A stretch of 64,000 nucleotides of DNA, from positions 23,034,703 to 23,098,702 of the forward strand of contig NC_090178.1 of NCBI RefSeq assembly GCF_024679245.1. Reading direction: 5' to 3'. Each line of letters begins with the position of its first letter. Position 1 is the stretch's first letter. Position numbers and translations under genes: made by a program. This document shows, piece after piece, positions 1-10,646 of this stretch. A model generated the notes under the pieces. That model was not told the origin of the DNA. It did no database searches and saw only the letters and a program-made list of their open reading frames with translations. The DNA is from Pseudorasbora parva. Its lineage: Eukaryota; Chordata; Actinopteri; Cypriniformes; Gobionidae.

Positions 1-871
1 AGTGAGCAAACCTTGTAACTGCACTCCTGACATGTTAGGGGTGTGTGATACCTCAAAAATCCAAACACATGATGTTTAGTGACACATCACTAGGCCAGAC
101 CCTCAGTCACTCCTCAGAGACCAAATACACACTTTAGAAAACAAGAAACATAAAGCAAAATCATAACTGGAAAGAATCATTATAATAATATAGGAAGATA
201 AATATTGATTAAAGCTTTGATTATGCATTTAATTAGGATATAAATATATACAGGTATATTGAAGCAGCAGTGGATTTCAGAATCCCCCTTTCAACTGTAT
301 GGTTTACGTTGATTTTATTGGTTAATTTAATTTATGGGGAATTTAAATCTTTCTGCTTTTGTCATGGAGTTAATGGCCATATTATGTTTGTTATGCATAT
401 GGATGATTTTACTGTCAGTAATGTTTCATGTTGAGTATTAAACAAAATGGGGATGTATTTAAATAGTTCACAATTTGTGATAATTTTCTCTGAAATCTGG
501 ACACATTTTCAGTCTCACATAATAATGTATTTGTTATTGCATAATCAAATACAATATAATTGCATCTCATACAATAAAAAATAACAATATGTTTATATGC
601 ATTTTGTGATAATTGTTTGCATGTAGTTTAACTGTACATACAATGTTTTAATATTTTCAAATTATTTTCAACATTTTCCTAAAGAGTTATATATGGAAGC
701 CTTTTCTGTCCACTTCAGAGTAAAAAATAAAATAAGGAATAAAAACACATTGTGATATACGCAATCTCAGTTAGGAGAAATAAAGACACATTGTGAAAAA
801 TAAAGCTGCAATTACGAATTTATTATAGAAGAGTTATACCTTCTATACTATTTTGTTTGTGTGTTTAACAG
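1..871. other. AT-rich upstream or intronic DNA of the first IRG gene
   Basis: I see no coding sequence here. The last 20 bases or so form a pyrimidine-rich tract ending in TTTAACAG at 864-871. This looks like a splice acceptor, so at least the right part is probably an intron whose upstream non-coding exon lies here or outside the window. I found no clear interferon-response element in this stretch. Confidence 0.5.
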
Positions 872-879
872 TAGGCATA

Positions 880-2050
880 ATGGCAGAAAAATCTTCTTCT
901 GACATGGATTTGTCTGGAGCTTTGCAGAGACTGGGAGAAAATTACCCCAATGCAGCTGTTGCAAAGGCTAAAGAACAACTGGACATTCTTGACAGTGTGA
1001 CTCTGAATATTGCTGTAACTGGGGAAACAGGAGCAGGAAAATCTGCATTCATTAATTCATTTCGAGGTCTGGGTGACGAAGATGATAATTCTGCACCAAC
1101 TGGAATAACTGAAACCACAAAGCAAATGACCATGTACACCCATCCCACGAAACCAAACATCAGACTGTGGGACCTGCCAGGGACTGGTATGCCAAAATTC
1201 AAGGCTAACAAATTCCTCAAAGACGTTAAATTTGAGACATACGATTTATTTATCATAATTTCCTCAGAGAGGTTCAAGGAAAATGATGTCTTTTTGGCAA
1301 AGGAGATTCAAAAAAAGAAAAAAAGTTTTTATTTTGTCCGGACCAAGATTGATAACGACATTCGCTCAGTGGCACAGAAAAGAAATTTCAATGAGCAGCA
1401 GGTACTTTGCACAATTAGAGAGGACTGCATCAGAAATCTGAAAGAAGTAGGAAACCCCAAGGTGTTTCTGATATCCTCTTATGACTTGGGAAAATATGAA
1501 TTCCAAAAGCTGGTAGATACTCTAGAGTTCGACCTTTCAGAACACAAGCGTTTTGCTCTGGTTCAGTCTTTGCCTGTGTGTTCTCTGGCAATGCTGGAGA
1601 AGAAGAAAGAGGCTATGGAGAAGCTTATTTGGCTTGCAGCATTGGCTTCAGGTTTGGGTGCCTTTGTCCCTGCCCCTGTGGTATCGCTAAACCATTGACA
1701 AGACTGTATTGACGAGCTATCTTGTAGGTTTTCATTACTCTTTGGGTTTGAATGAGAAATCACTCATCCGACTTTCAGAAAGAATAAATAAGCCTGTCGC
1801 ACAGCTGCAATCAGTTATAAGATCTCCTGTAACATTAGCAGTGGTAAACACTCTGGGGATTAGGCCTCGCAGATCAATGACAAATCCAGTGAAAAGCTTA
1901 GATGATATCCTAGATGTTAAATTTATTGTAACCAGTTTTCTGAATGCAACTGAGGCCTACAAAATGACATACACCGTCTTGAGTGAAGCTCTAAATGAAA
2001 TGATAAATGACATGAGACGGGTTCTCCAAGCGGCATGTTTGGATGAATAA
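880..2050 (+). CDS. Immunity-related GTPase (IRG, p47 type), one-base frameshift
   Basis: IRG proteins are interferon-inducible dynamin-like GTPases that act on pathogen-containing or endogenous membranes. The start chosen is ATG at 880, eight bases after a splice acceptor at 870/871; an upstream in-frame ATG at 853 lies in the intron. The G domain has P-loop GETGAGKS (residues 48-55), WDLPGTGMP (G3) and RTKIDND (G4), so nucleotide binding looks intact. A helical domain follows (EKKKEAMEKLIW onward). The frame breaks at 1689-1691, where an AAA run holds one base too many: frame 1 stops at 1698, and the family sequence resumes in another frame from about 1692 and ends at TAA 2048-2050. Without the extra base the protein would be about 389 residues, normal for an IRG. 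There is no N-terminal MG myristoylation motif. This is either a recent pseudogene or an assembly error in a homopolymer. Assignment to IRG is firm; the subgroup (IRGE/IRGF type) is a guess. Confidence 0.88.
1689..1691 (+). other. Frameshift site in IRG gene
   Basis: Reading CTAAACC as CTAACC restores the frame through the helical domain for another ~120 codons with no other stop. The single defect, next to otherwise well-kept coding sequence, suggests either a very young mutation or a base-calling error. Confidence 0.75.
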
Positions 2051-2535
2051 GATCAAGCTGGTATAGCAAAGAGATGTCTACCAAAACTGTTTTTAATCAG
2101 AACATCAAATCTTAGTTTATTAGCCACAAGTTTACACCAGGGAATTTGCATTGGAGAGTTAAGGAAAATGGAAATAGAATACTGAATATTGTCCAGTAAT
2201 TTTCTTTATCAAGGTGAATGTTAAAGGGAACGAATATAGAATAATATGTATTTTAACAACACAATTGGTTAAATGTAGGAACATGTGGGAATTGGGTGCT
2301 TTGTGCAAGAAATGATCTGTCTAATCTTTTTATTGTGCAATTTTGTAAATGAGGACTATTAACTTCATTGAATGTTTAACTTGTTTTACAGTGTAGAATG
2401 GCTTTATGCCAGGGGTCAGGATCTCGCTACAGTACCTTCTACTAAACATTGAACAATTTCTGTATAGAAAAAGTGTTTTATTTAGTAAGTTTGTTTTTTG
2501 CATATTGCTAATGAAATTACACTAACTGAAATGAT

Positions 2536-2541
2536 AATAAA
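2536..2541 (+). promoter_or_regulatory. Candidate polyadenylation signal of the + strand IRG
   Basis: AATAAA lies about 490 bases after the stop at 2050. Other AATAAA matches lie further on (for example near 2776), so the actual 3' end is uncertain. Confidence 0.4.
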
Positions 2542-2967
2542 AGACACAGTGGCTTTTGACTTGTGACATGTGTTGAGGTGGGGATTTGCATTTGTTATCC
2601 AAAATGTGTGTGGTTTACTATAAAAAGGCAGAAAATATGAAATAATAATGATAAAAATAAAAATAGTTTTTTATATTAACAAATGTGTTGTGATTGTCAT
2701 CCATTAGCATTTATGTTCCATGGTGCTACACTGTTAAAAGTGAACATGAGCTTTAAGAAGGTATTCTGATTCTGTCAATAAAATCTAATTTTGTTTTTTT
2801 TAAACCTGTTTTATGTAACAAAAAAAAAGGGAATGCTGTTTTAACATAATTGAGTTACATTGATCATACAATTTCCAATAAAGCATTTCGGACACATTCA
2901 ACACATGTACACCTGCTCCTTGCTGATCTGCAAATTTTGCTTCAATGATACATTTTTATTTGGGGTT

Positions 2968-3012
2968 ATTATACACAGTATGTTGCATCATATTCAACAT
3001 ACTGTGTATAAT
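2968..3012. repeat. Perfect 18-bp inverted repeat, 9-base loop
   Basis: Positions 2968-2985 (ATTATACACAGTATGTTG) are the exact reverse complement of 2995-3012, with a 9-base AT-rich loop. This could be a foldback transposon remnant or a structured RNA stem. No precursor features beyond the stem were recognised. Confidence 0.8.
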
Positions 3013-4423
3013 ACTCGCCAATGGACAGAGCTACTCTTCAGCACAATGGTAACCACAACTTTCAATAACAGAAACTCCTAAATGTAAACTCCTACCATGA
3101 ACAATAAACCAACGTCATTCCCTTTACTGTAAAACACATAAAATAACACTTAATCCACAAATGTATTCCTAATGCAGTCCCTTGCAGAGCATGCTGGCAA
3201 CTGCATTTTTCAAAAGCATTGTGAGCTATGTTGATTGTAGAGACCATTGGTGGAAAAGACTATACGATCTTAGGCTTACAATGTTTTTGGTAAATGCAGC
3301 CTTAGATCAGTGTTTAGTTATGTTGGACATTTAGAGTTGTTTCTGCTGTGGTTACCCTTGTGGTGAATAGAAGCCTTTGTGCTTAGGCTGTGGGCGTTCT
3401 ATGCTAACGTCAGCACTGACTCCAGTCTTTTCTTTGTGGTTCATACATTATGCATAATGATAAACAATAATATCTACTGACAGTTATGCTTCAGTATAAT
3501 GTTTCTTTCTTTTTTTTTTTTTAGGTTGGTTGAATTCAGTTATCTTTAAATAATTTATTTAATTTCTACAAAAGCAGGTACTAGATAGCACTATGTTACC
3601 ACATGAAGTACATTTTCTAAGTTGAACTGAGTTAACTCAAAGGTGTTGGGTTGGTTTGTGAAGAAAAACAACCTTTGTTCACAGATTTATTTTTGGGCAT
3701 GTTATCAACTATGACACATTTATAACTTATAACACCTATTGAAAAAGTAAGGTGTGACTACGGCTGTCACAGTAAAAGATTAGTACAATTGTTATCATTG
3801 ATACCTGGCCATGGAGTCATGAACTATTTGTCTGTGCTATTACCCATAACAACATGAAACATATACAAGCTGATCCAAAAAGGGCACGTAGCATGATCCT
3901 TACTAGCATCTATTAACACACAGTTTCACTCAAATCTAAACATCACATTATTGTATAGTATATCTAACCAGTCCATTTTGTTTGCACAGGGCCGTAACCA
4001 CCATAGACATTGAGTGGGACAAGTCCCCCTGAATAATTCGAAATGGCCAAATTGTATTGAATTATGACATTTTGAATTTAAAATATGTTATAATTTTTTA
4101 TATGATCCATGTCATTCATCATGTGATGAAACAAACATTTTACATCTTTGATAAATTAGACAAACAAATAAGAGCAAATTTTTGCATATTTTAAAATAAA
4201 ATATTATTGTAATACAATGTTCAATGTCATGATTACAGCCTTGGATTTGCACAAGAGAAGTGTGGTGCATTTTTCATGAACCTTTTATTAAAGAAATAGT
4301 AATAAGTCTCATTTCTGCATTAAAGAAAAACGCCAACTTTTTGGGACTTAAGCTTATTCACCATATCCCCCAGAGTTAGAAAAATCATACATACCATTCT
4401 TATCTCTGTAACTGTCTGACACA
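3013..4423. other. Intergenic DNA, no gene seen
   Basis: AT-rich sequence without a recognisable gene. The start of a dispersed element (CAGGGCCGTAACCACC) appears near 3988, but its other end was not located. Confidence 0.4.
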
Positions 4424-4781
4424 CCACTGCTAGCCTAGCTTAGCACAAAAACTGGAGGTAAACGGCTCCATCTAGTCTACTGCCCAATAAGGGACAAAAT
4501 AATGCCAATATTTTCCTATACATGTTGTGATGTGTATTGTTATATTGTATACTAAGGCCAACGAAAAATGAAAAGTTGCAATTTTACATATATGCACATA
4601 TATGAATATAATTTTACATATATTACATATAGGCTAGGAACTATTTTCTCATTCCTGCGTAATGATCAAAGAACTTTGCTGCCATACCATGAAAATGCTG
4701 GCGTTATTTTGTCAATTATTGAGCAGTAGGCTTGATGGAGCCATTTACCTACAGTCTTTGTGCTAAGCTAAGCTAGCGGTG
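4424..4781. repeat. Foldback (MITE-like) element
   Basis: The left arm (about 4424-4515, starting GCTAGCCTAGCTTAGCAC and containing GGCTCCATCTAG) is matched with few mismatches by the reverse complement of 4691-4781. About 175 bases separate the arms. Such arms are typical of non-autonomous DNA transposons; the termini and target duplication were not resolved. Confidence 0.7.
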
Positions 4782-5731
4782 AGAGCGTCAGAGATTCGTC
4801 AAATTGTTTTCGATAAACATGCAAACTAAATTGTACGTAGCGGTTGTAAAATCACACTAAAGGCTTTATCTCCGCAATGCTTTATCGTATTCAAAACAAA
4901 CTTGCTACATGCCATCCACAAGCATGACCTAAGGCAACATGCAGCGTTTTGGCGCAGTGCCACCTACTGGTCTGGAGATACGAAAAATAGCTATTTTGGC
5001 TTATAACTTCTGAACCGTTTATCCAAAAATCATAATTGGTCTTGTTAGATTCGGGGGGGGGGAGAGAATGCCGAGTTGATTGATATCAAATTTTACCATG
5101 TTGGCTATTTTGGCTGTTGGACATTTTGAATTGTGCTGAAATACTGTATTTTATGAATGCATGAACAGATCGTTTCGAAACTTGGTATGAGTCATCACCA
5201 CGATGCCTTGAAGTAGTCTGGGAAGTTTTGAAGATTTTTTTTTCAAACGCTTACAGCAGCGTGGTAATTAAATGCTTATAAAACATTGATATCTTTGAAA
5301 CCGCTAGTCCGATCAAGACAAAACCAGCAAGACAAAAATCTGAAACATAGGTCGATAGCTAAAAGTTAAAGCCCAAATCTCAAAATATTGATAGTAAGGA
5401 GTAGTAAAATCCAATCAAAGTAATGTGTCAGTCATTTTTTATGCATTTTTTAACTCCAAAACTAAATGAGATATTTTCACCAAAATTCACACACACATAT
5501 ATTGGCTCACTCTGAGGACACAAAAAAATGGTATGATTGTGCCTCTTGGTGGCGCTATAATTAAACTAAACATGTAAATGACTCTATACAACTCAATGTA
5601 TTAACGTGGGGTTTCAAATTTTTTGCTTAAAAATTGTCTCCAAATGTCTTTACTCATTTTTGCAGTTGGTCTGCTGTTAGCTTCCTTGTTTGCTTTTGTT
5701 GCGCTTGGCCCTGGTAATGGCTGCTTGCAGC
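4782..5731. other. Intergenic DNA, probable old repeat
   Basis: No gene is seen. Phrasing such as 'ataacttctgaaccg' and a G run at 5054-5062 suggests a decayed dispersed repeat, but no boundaries can be supported. Confidence 0.3.
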
Positions 5732-5738
5732 TTTATTT

Positions 5739-6453
5739 TTATTTATGTTCCTTAACTATTCTTGCTATATAATATGCAAAAGCACTTGTCCTGACAGTGT
5801 TAAGGTCACTAGATAATGCACTTTCCAGGCCTACAAAGTCAAATGCACTTCTGTCTAGGCTGTTGATGAGGAAAATCTGTTGTTCAGACAGTTTTGACAT
5901 CTGAAGCTCTTGTGTATATTGTGCCCGTAGCCCATCCAGAATCTCAGTCTCATTACAGCACAAATCTGTTTGGGTCTGTAGATGACAGTCTATTTTGGTT
6001 TGGACCAAGAGGTAATGCTTCCTTAGTTCTTCAACTGCTTTGGCTAGTTTTATATGCCGTGCTTTCTGCCAGTCTGATACAAGGATGATATAGAAGTCAT
6101 AACAATTCAGGCCTTGTTTCATCGCATTCATTGAGTAATCCATGACTGCCTCTATGCCCGATACATCCCAGAAACGGACATCTGGGTTTCCAGGACTCAT
6201 TGCTGGGTTGCTGATGGATGCTGTTGCTGCACCACACGTCTCATTCTCAAGCCTGGTTAAAGCATTTACTAGAGTGGATGTTCCAGATCCTGTCTCACCC
6301 AAAACTGCAACATCTAGCTGAAAGTGACTCAGGGCCTCTAGTACAACACTGACTTTTGTGGCTCCAAAGCCTGTGCGCTTGTACATATTTTGCAATGTTG
6401 TGATGTCGTCCACTTGAAGTTTCTCAGTCTGTTGGATGTGGTGCGTAGCATTC
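5739..6453 (-). CDS. Exon 3: quasi-GTPase (IRGQ-like) half
   Basis: This single exon encodes a whole IRG-type G domain that stops shortly after its last helix (...ARIVKEHK). The reading frame is open across the exon with no frameshift, which argues for selection despite loss of the P-loop lysine. An upstream in-frame ATG (6506) lies in what looks like the intron, before the acceptor at 6454/6455. Exon 3 therefore probably has no start of its own and depends on splicing from exon 2. Confidence 0.7.
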
Positions 6454-9371
6454 CTATAGTAATAAAGTAAGTAATAAAGGAAATTAATGATTGGGTGATG
6501 TGACATTCATTCATTCCTCCCTATTAATTTATTCAGAAATACATTAAAAATGTCAGTCAAATGCATTCAATAAACTTCAATAAACCATCTATGATGAGGA
6601 TGTTTTTAAATTCTGAATTACAATACTATGCTGTTATCCATGCCAGGTCAGTATTGACAATGTCACTTTGTAGATAAATACTACACGCCTATAGACTGAA
6701 CACATACGCATGCGAATGACATCATTTTCACAAATTTGCACTTCCATTGTTTCAAGAAAAGTATAACGTTTTCATTTTCAAAAACTTGCACTTACAAAAG
6801 TTTGCTTTTTCAGGCCGACAAAACACACTTGAATGGCCAAAACACATACAAAGTTTTATGTTTTTATTTTAAAACGATGTTGCTTAAACAGCCCCTCAAT
6901 TGTGATACTTGATTTCAGGTATAAAACCAAAAATATCAGCTGATACCAATGTCCTGATATAATAATGGGAAGAAAGGCTTATTAAATAAGTTAATAAATT
7001 AAATACATTTTTAATTTTTAATTCTTGAAAAAGAAAACTTGATGGTGGCACTATAATTTAAGGTGACATCGATACTCGTTACTAGATATAAGTAAATTAT
7101 GCATAAATACAAGTATCTAACCCTAAACCAAACCCAACTCCACCGAAACTGTTTTGTACTTATCTGATTAAGTAAGTACAATGTAACTACGTCAATAAAT
7201 TGTAACCAAACTTTTCTGACAAATAAAAATAATTTGGTCCAACTGTTTAAACAGAACAGGAAATTATTTTGTAGAGAGGAACCCACCAGAACCTTACTGT
7301 GCCAAGGTCAACAAGCCATTAAAATATCAAATAAATTGATGATGACTTTCTATTACAAGGTTAGTTCAGGTTGTGCAACTTTAAAAAAAAAATACATTCT
7401 TATGTTATATATTACAGTATATCTATTTAAGTATTGGAATTTTCCAATGTCACAACAAATTATATGTTAAAAATGTAATGATGTTTATGAGTTAAAAATG
7501 AATGAATTCATGATACTTGTAAAAAAAAAAATGTTTGAATCTTTTGGAGAACGATGCAGATGTGTAGCCTACCTTTATTAAAGGTTTAAGGGAGATGTTA
7601 GTACTTTTTACTTTATTAAAAATTACATATATTTGAAAATAAAAAATTATTTAAGGTAGCCTACAAGAACATTGTATTAATAACATTACTCTCTTTCAAA
7701 CTATTACAATCACCAAGACAAAGTACTCCTGTTTTGAACAAGTATTTAGTTACAGTACTAACCTTGCTTTTATCCAACCTCCGTGAAACATCTGGTCCAG
7801 AAAACTTGAAAAAACTTTTGCTCTTAACTGACAAATCTCATCAGTAAAAGTATTCGTGAGCTTCTCCATCTCATAATTGTGTGTGTCATGGGCTGAAACT
7901 AGGAACACCTGGGGGTTCAGTTTCTTCTCCTTCAGATACTTCTCACAGTCTTGTCTCAGTTGATCTAATAAATGTTTTTCAGAAAATTTGCTTTTCTTTC
8001 TTTGGGATCGCATGTCATTATCAGCTTTTGTTCTAATAACATAAAATGGCTTTTTTCGTCGCCCAATTTCGTCAATTAACAGCAAGTTGTTTTCTCTGAC
8101 TCTCTCTGATAACACAACCATAAACATGTCATATAGATCAAAGTTCATTGTCTTTACATAACTCTTGGATGTAAAGGAAGGTGTGCCCATCCCTGGAAGA
8201 TCCCACAGTCTGACATGTGGGAGATTTGGATGCTGATACATAGTTGCTTGCTTTGTGGTTTCAATAGCTCCAGTTGGAGCCGCCCCGATGTCATCAGGAT
8301 TCAGTCCAAGGAACACATTAATGAGAGAAGACTTTCCTGCACCAGACTCTCCAGTCACAGCGATATCGATCTTAAAATGGCCAAAAACCTCCAAAAGTGA
8401 AATAAGCAGATGGGGAATGTCCTCAAGGCTTTCAGAAGCAAACAAGTCCTTGATTTTCTTGAAATTATCTTCTTGAAGTTTTTCTGGCATGTAAAATCTA
8501 TAGAAAACATGATAATTTGTCAACATTTTATGCTGTAGGCTACATTTTTTAAAAACCACATTATTCCATCATCGCACATGTGTAGTGTTTGGCATTTGTT
8601 TGGTATTTGTGAGGTAGGCCTATCAATCTGAGAAAGTCGAAATGCTGGTCTGTTCCAGTGAAGACAGTAGCCTATCACTGATTATAATTATTGTCTTCTA
8701 ATTGCATCGAAAAAGTTATTTATAAACTAGCCTATTAAAAACACATAGCCTATCTCTCTTTTCGCTGCGTCTCGGGTTTTTAAAAGCAAAATGTGTGCGC
8801 GGGTCTTGTCAATATACTCAGGATTTTTGGAATAATGTGAAGGCTTTCATTGCTGATAATCTTTTAAAAACATTTTCTTTATCTTATAAACAGGTGATTT
8901 TTGGTTATTACATTAAAGAACACCCTTTAAAGGATGTAAACTTTATTATAAATTTTATTTTATTTTTAAGTAAATTTCACATTCATAGATGCAAGTTTAC
9001 AAAAGGTAAACCTCATTTTATAGTCTTTGAAAAATAAATTAAAATGTATATAGATGTGACGTCAAAATCTAAAAATAGTAAAGCAGTTAAAACGATTAAT
9101 ATATGCTCCTCCTTGACCATTTTCACAGAAAGGGAAAGTATTTAGTGGTGCTTACATGCAGAATATATTCTCAATCTTATCATTGAATTATAATAAAAAT
9201 GCAATGATATGTATAATATGCATATGTAAGCTAATGATTATGTACCCTCTCTTTTTAATTTTGTCTTATATTATGTTTTTTTTTTAATGTTTTTTTCTAT
9301 GTTGAGGCATGTGAAATGTGTCTTGTTATACAATGATATGGACCTTTGTACATGCTTTTTGTTGACAATAA

Positions 9372-9410
<39 letters not shown>

Positions 9411-9697
9411 GTGTGCACGTGTTTAATTGCTGAAAAGATAACTTTCTCTTCCGCTTTTGAATTTGGAAAATTCTGGTCAACTACACGGTTGTGTATAGCC
9501 AAACCAAGAAAAATAACATCGCATCATATTGTTGTCATGTTTTTAAAGAGACTGATCTCCTGTCTGGGAAATGCAGTCGAAAGACACTATTAACACAGCA
9601 ACTTTGACATACACATTCAATTTCAACACTTATTAATGACAGTTTTTCGGCAATTGGTAAACTCAATGTTGTGAAGTAACACTTACCCATTATCCAT
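5739..9697 (-). CDS. Tandem IRG gene: active-type GTPase domain fused to quasi-GTPase domain
   Basis: Three coding exons join in phase. Exon 1 is 9697-9687 (ATG GAT AAT GG, donor GG|GTAAGT). Exon 2 is 8497-7763 (acceptor TTTTCTATAG, donor GCAAG|GTTAGT). Exon 3 is 6453-5739 (acceptor TTACTATAG). Lengths 11+735+715 give 486 codons plus stop. Domain 1 has P-loop GESGAGKS (residues 53-60), WDLPGMGTP and RTKADND, so it should bind GTP. Domain 2 starts with a matching EKLQ segment (259-262) and reads GETGSGTS at 301-308, with Thr307 replacing the P-loop lysine; WDVSG and QTKID remain. This is the pattern of IRGQ 'quasi-GTPases'. Neither half shows the usual IRG C-terminal helical domain. Two AATAAA motifs (minus strand, 5738-5743 and 5732-5737) overlap or follow the stop. 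The exon 2 to exon 3 join is my inference from phase and splice sites. The alternative is two separate genes or a decayed second copy. Confidence 0.75.
6454..7762 (-). other. Intron 2 of the tandem IRG gene
   Basis: AT-rich DNA without a credible coding exon. I looked here for the missing helical-domain exon of the first GTPase domain on the minus strand and found none. Confidence 0.55.
8498..9686 (-). other. Intron 1 of the tandem IRG gene
   Basis: Bounded by donor GTAAGT (9686-9681) and acceptor CTATAG (8503-8498) on the minus strand. It contains a run of 32 T at 9375-9406 and AT-rich sequence; no other gene is seen. Confidence 0.65.
9375..9406. repeat. Poly-T tract
   Basis: An uninterrupted T run preceded by AATAAAGC at 9367-9374. 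It could be the tail of an inserted retrocopy or SINE read on the plus strand, but no body was recognised. Confidence 0.7.
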
Positions 9698-9717
9698 TGT
9701 CGTGCTGTCGATTATCC

Positions 9718-9729
9718 AGTTTCAGTTTC
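9718..9729 (-). promoter_or_regulatory. Interferon-stimulated response element (ISRE)
   Basis: The minus strand reads GAAACTGAAACT, an exact match to the ISRE core GAAANNGAAACT bound by ISGF3 and IRF factors. It lies 20 bases upstream of the ATG at 9697. It fits interferon control of the tandem IRG gene, as known for IRG genes generally. Such closeness implies a short 5' UTR or an element within the first exon. Confidence 0.7.
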
Positions 9730-9745
9730 CTCGAATGATCCCAGT

Positions 9746-9757
9746 GAAATCGAAAGT
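9746..9757 (+). promoter_or_regulatory. Second ISRE-like motif
   Basis: GAAATCGAAAGT fits GAAANNGAAA(C/G)T on the plus strand, 16 bases beyond the first ISRE and in opposite orientation. Paired IRF sites are common in interferon-induced promoters. Confidence 0.5.
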
Positions 9758-9759
9758 AA

Positions 9760-10192
9760 TTAGGCTATATGAGCAAAAGTATTAACAAAAACAACAAGCT
9801 GTCTTATTTATCAGGCTTTCTTGACAATTTACTTTCAGAACCGCGGATCTTATAAAAGGACTGTCTTCAAGCCGAATTATCAAATCTAAACTTAATAACT
9901 AAGGGCACTAAGGGCAGTAGGAGGAGGGAACGAACGACGAAATGAAAAGCTAACTGCATGACACATAGACTGCTATTTAAATTACGGTTTAAATATTAAA
10001 ATAACTCAATCGATATTTAATATTTTTTGTAACGTTATGTTTATTTGGTGCTGCAAGCAAGTCGTGATTCTATGGACGTGCTAGCAATATCAGATTTTGT
10101 ACCTATTTTAAAACGTTAATGCTGTTTTGAGTCATAATTTGGAAAAGTAGGCCTACAAATAGCAACATCTAATTAACAAACAAATCCTGCTA
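9760..10192. other. Upstream region of the tandem IRG gene
   Basis: No coding sequence is seen. On the minus strand an AT-rich GATAAATAAG at about 9802-9811 could serve as a weak TATA box. A TATAAAA on the plus strand at 9852-9858 has no gene in front of it. Confidence 0.35.
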
Positions 10193-10271
10193 TGTCAAAA
10201 ACCTCCAAATGAAAGCTGATGGAGAATTTTCTCAGGGCTTTCAGAAGCACACACCCTTTTTGTTGAAGTTA
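10193..10271 (-). pseudogene. Relic of an IRG N-terminal exon
   Basis: The stretch resembles 8382-8480, the start of exon 2 in the neighbouring tandem IRG gene. Shared blocks include CAAAAACCTCCAAA, GCTTTCAGAAGCA and TTGAAGTT in the same order, with small indels. Only about 80 bases survive, from just before the P-loop towards the N-terminus, and the P-loop itself is absent. It indicates a further IRG copy, now almost erased. Confidence 0.65.
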
Positions 10272-10646
10272 TAATAATATTGTTAAAATTCATATTCCAC
10301 GGTAACAAATAATATGAAACTCATGTTAATTGAATGAAGGAAAATGGAAGAATGCATTCAGATTCAGGTGAACCCTGGCTAGGTAAACCCTTCTGAACCA
10401 ACCAAACTTAGTATTTGAACACAAATGGAGTTCTGTCTCAATCCAGCAGAAGGCAGCAGAGACAATTTATAGGCTAGATCATTAAAGGGATAGTTAACAC
10501 AAAAATACAAATTCTGTCATTAAAGGGGTAGTTCACCAAAAAAAGAAAATTTTATCTTTATCTGCGCACCCTCTGGGCATCCAATATGTAGGTGTGTTTG
10601 TTTCTTCAGTAGCACACAAATGAATAATGCTCGTATAATGCATGTC
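10272..10646. other. Intergenic DNA with fragments of TTAAAGGG-type repeats
   Basis: Two partial left ends of the dispersed TTAAAGGGTTAGTTCACCC family occur at about 10485-10515 and 10520-10560. No gene is seen. Confidence 0.5.

Noticed and set aside
5739..6506. Calling the minus-strand quasi-IRG frame a separate gene starting at 6506
   Set aside because: The first 18 codons are low-complexity and precede a good splice acceptor; phase and homology favour a downstream exon.
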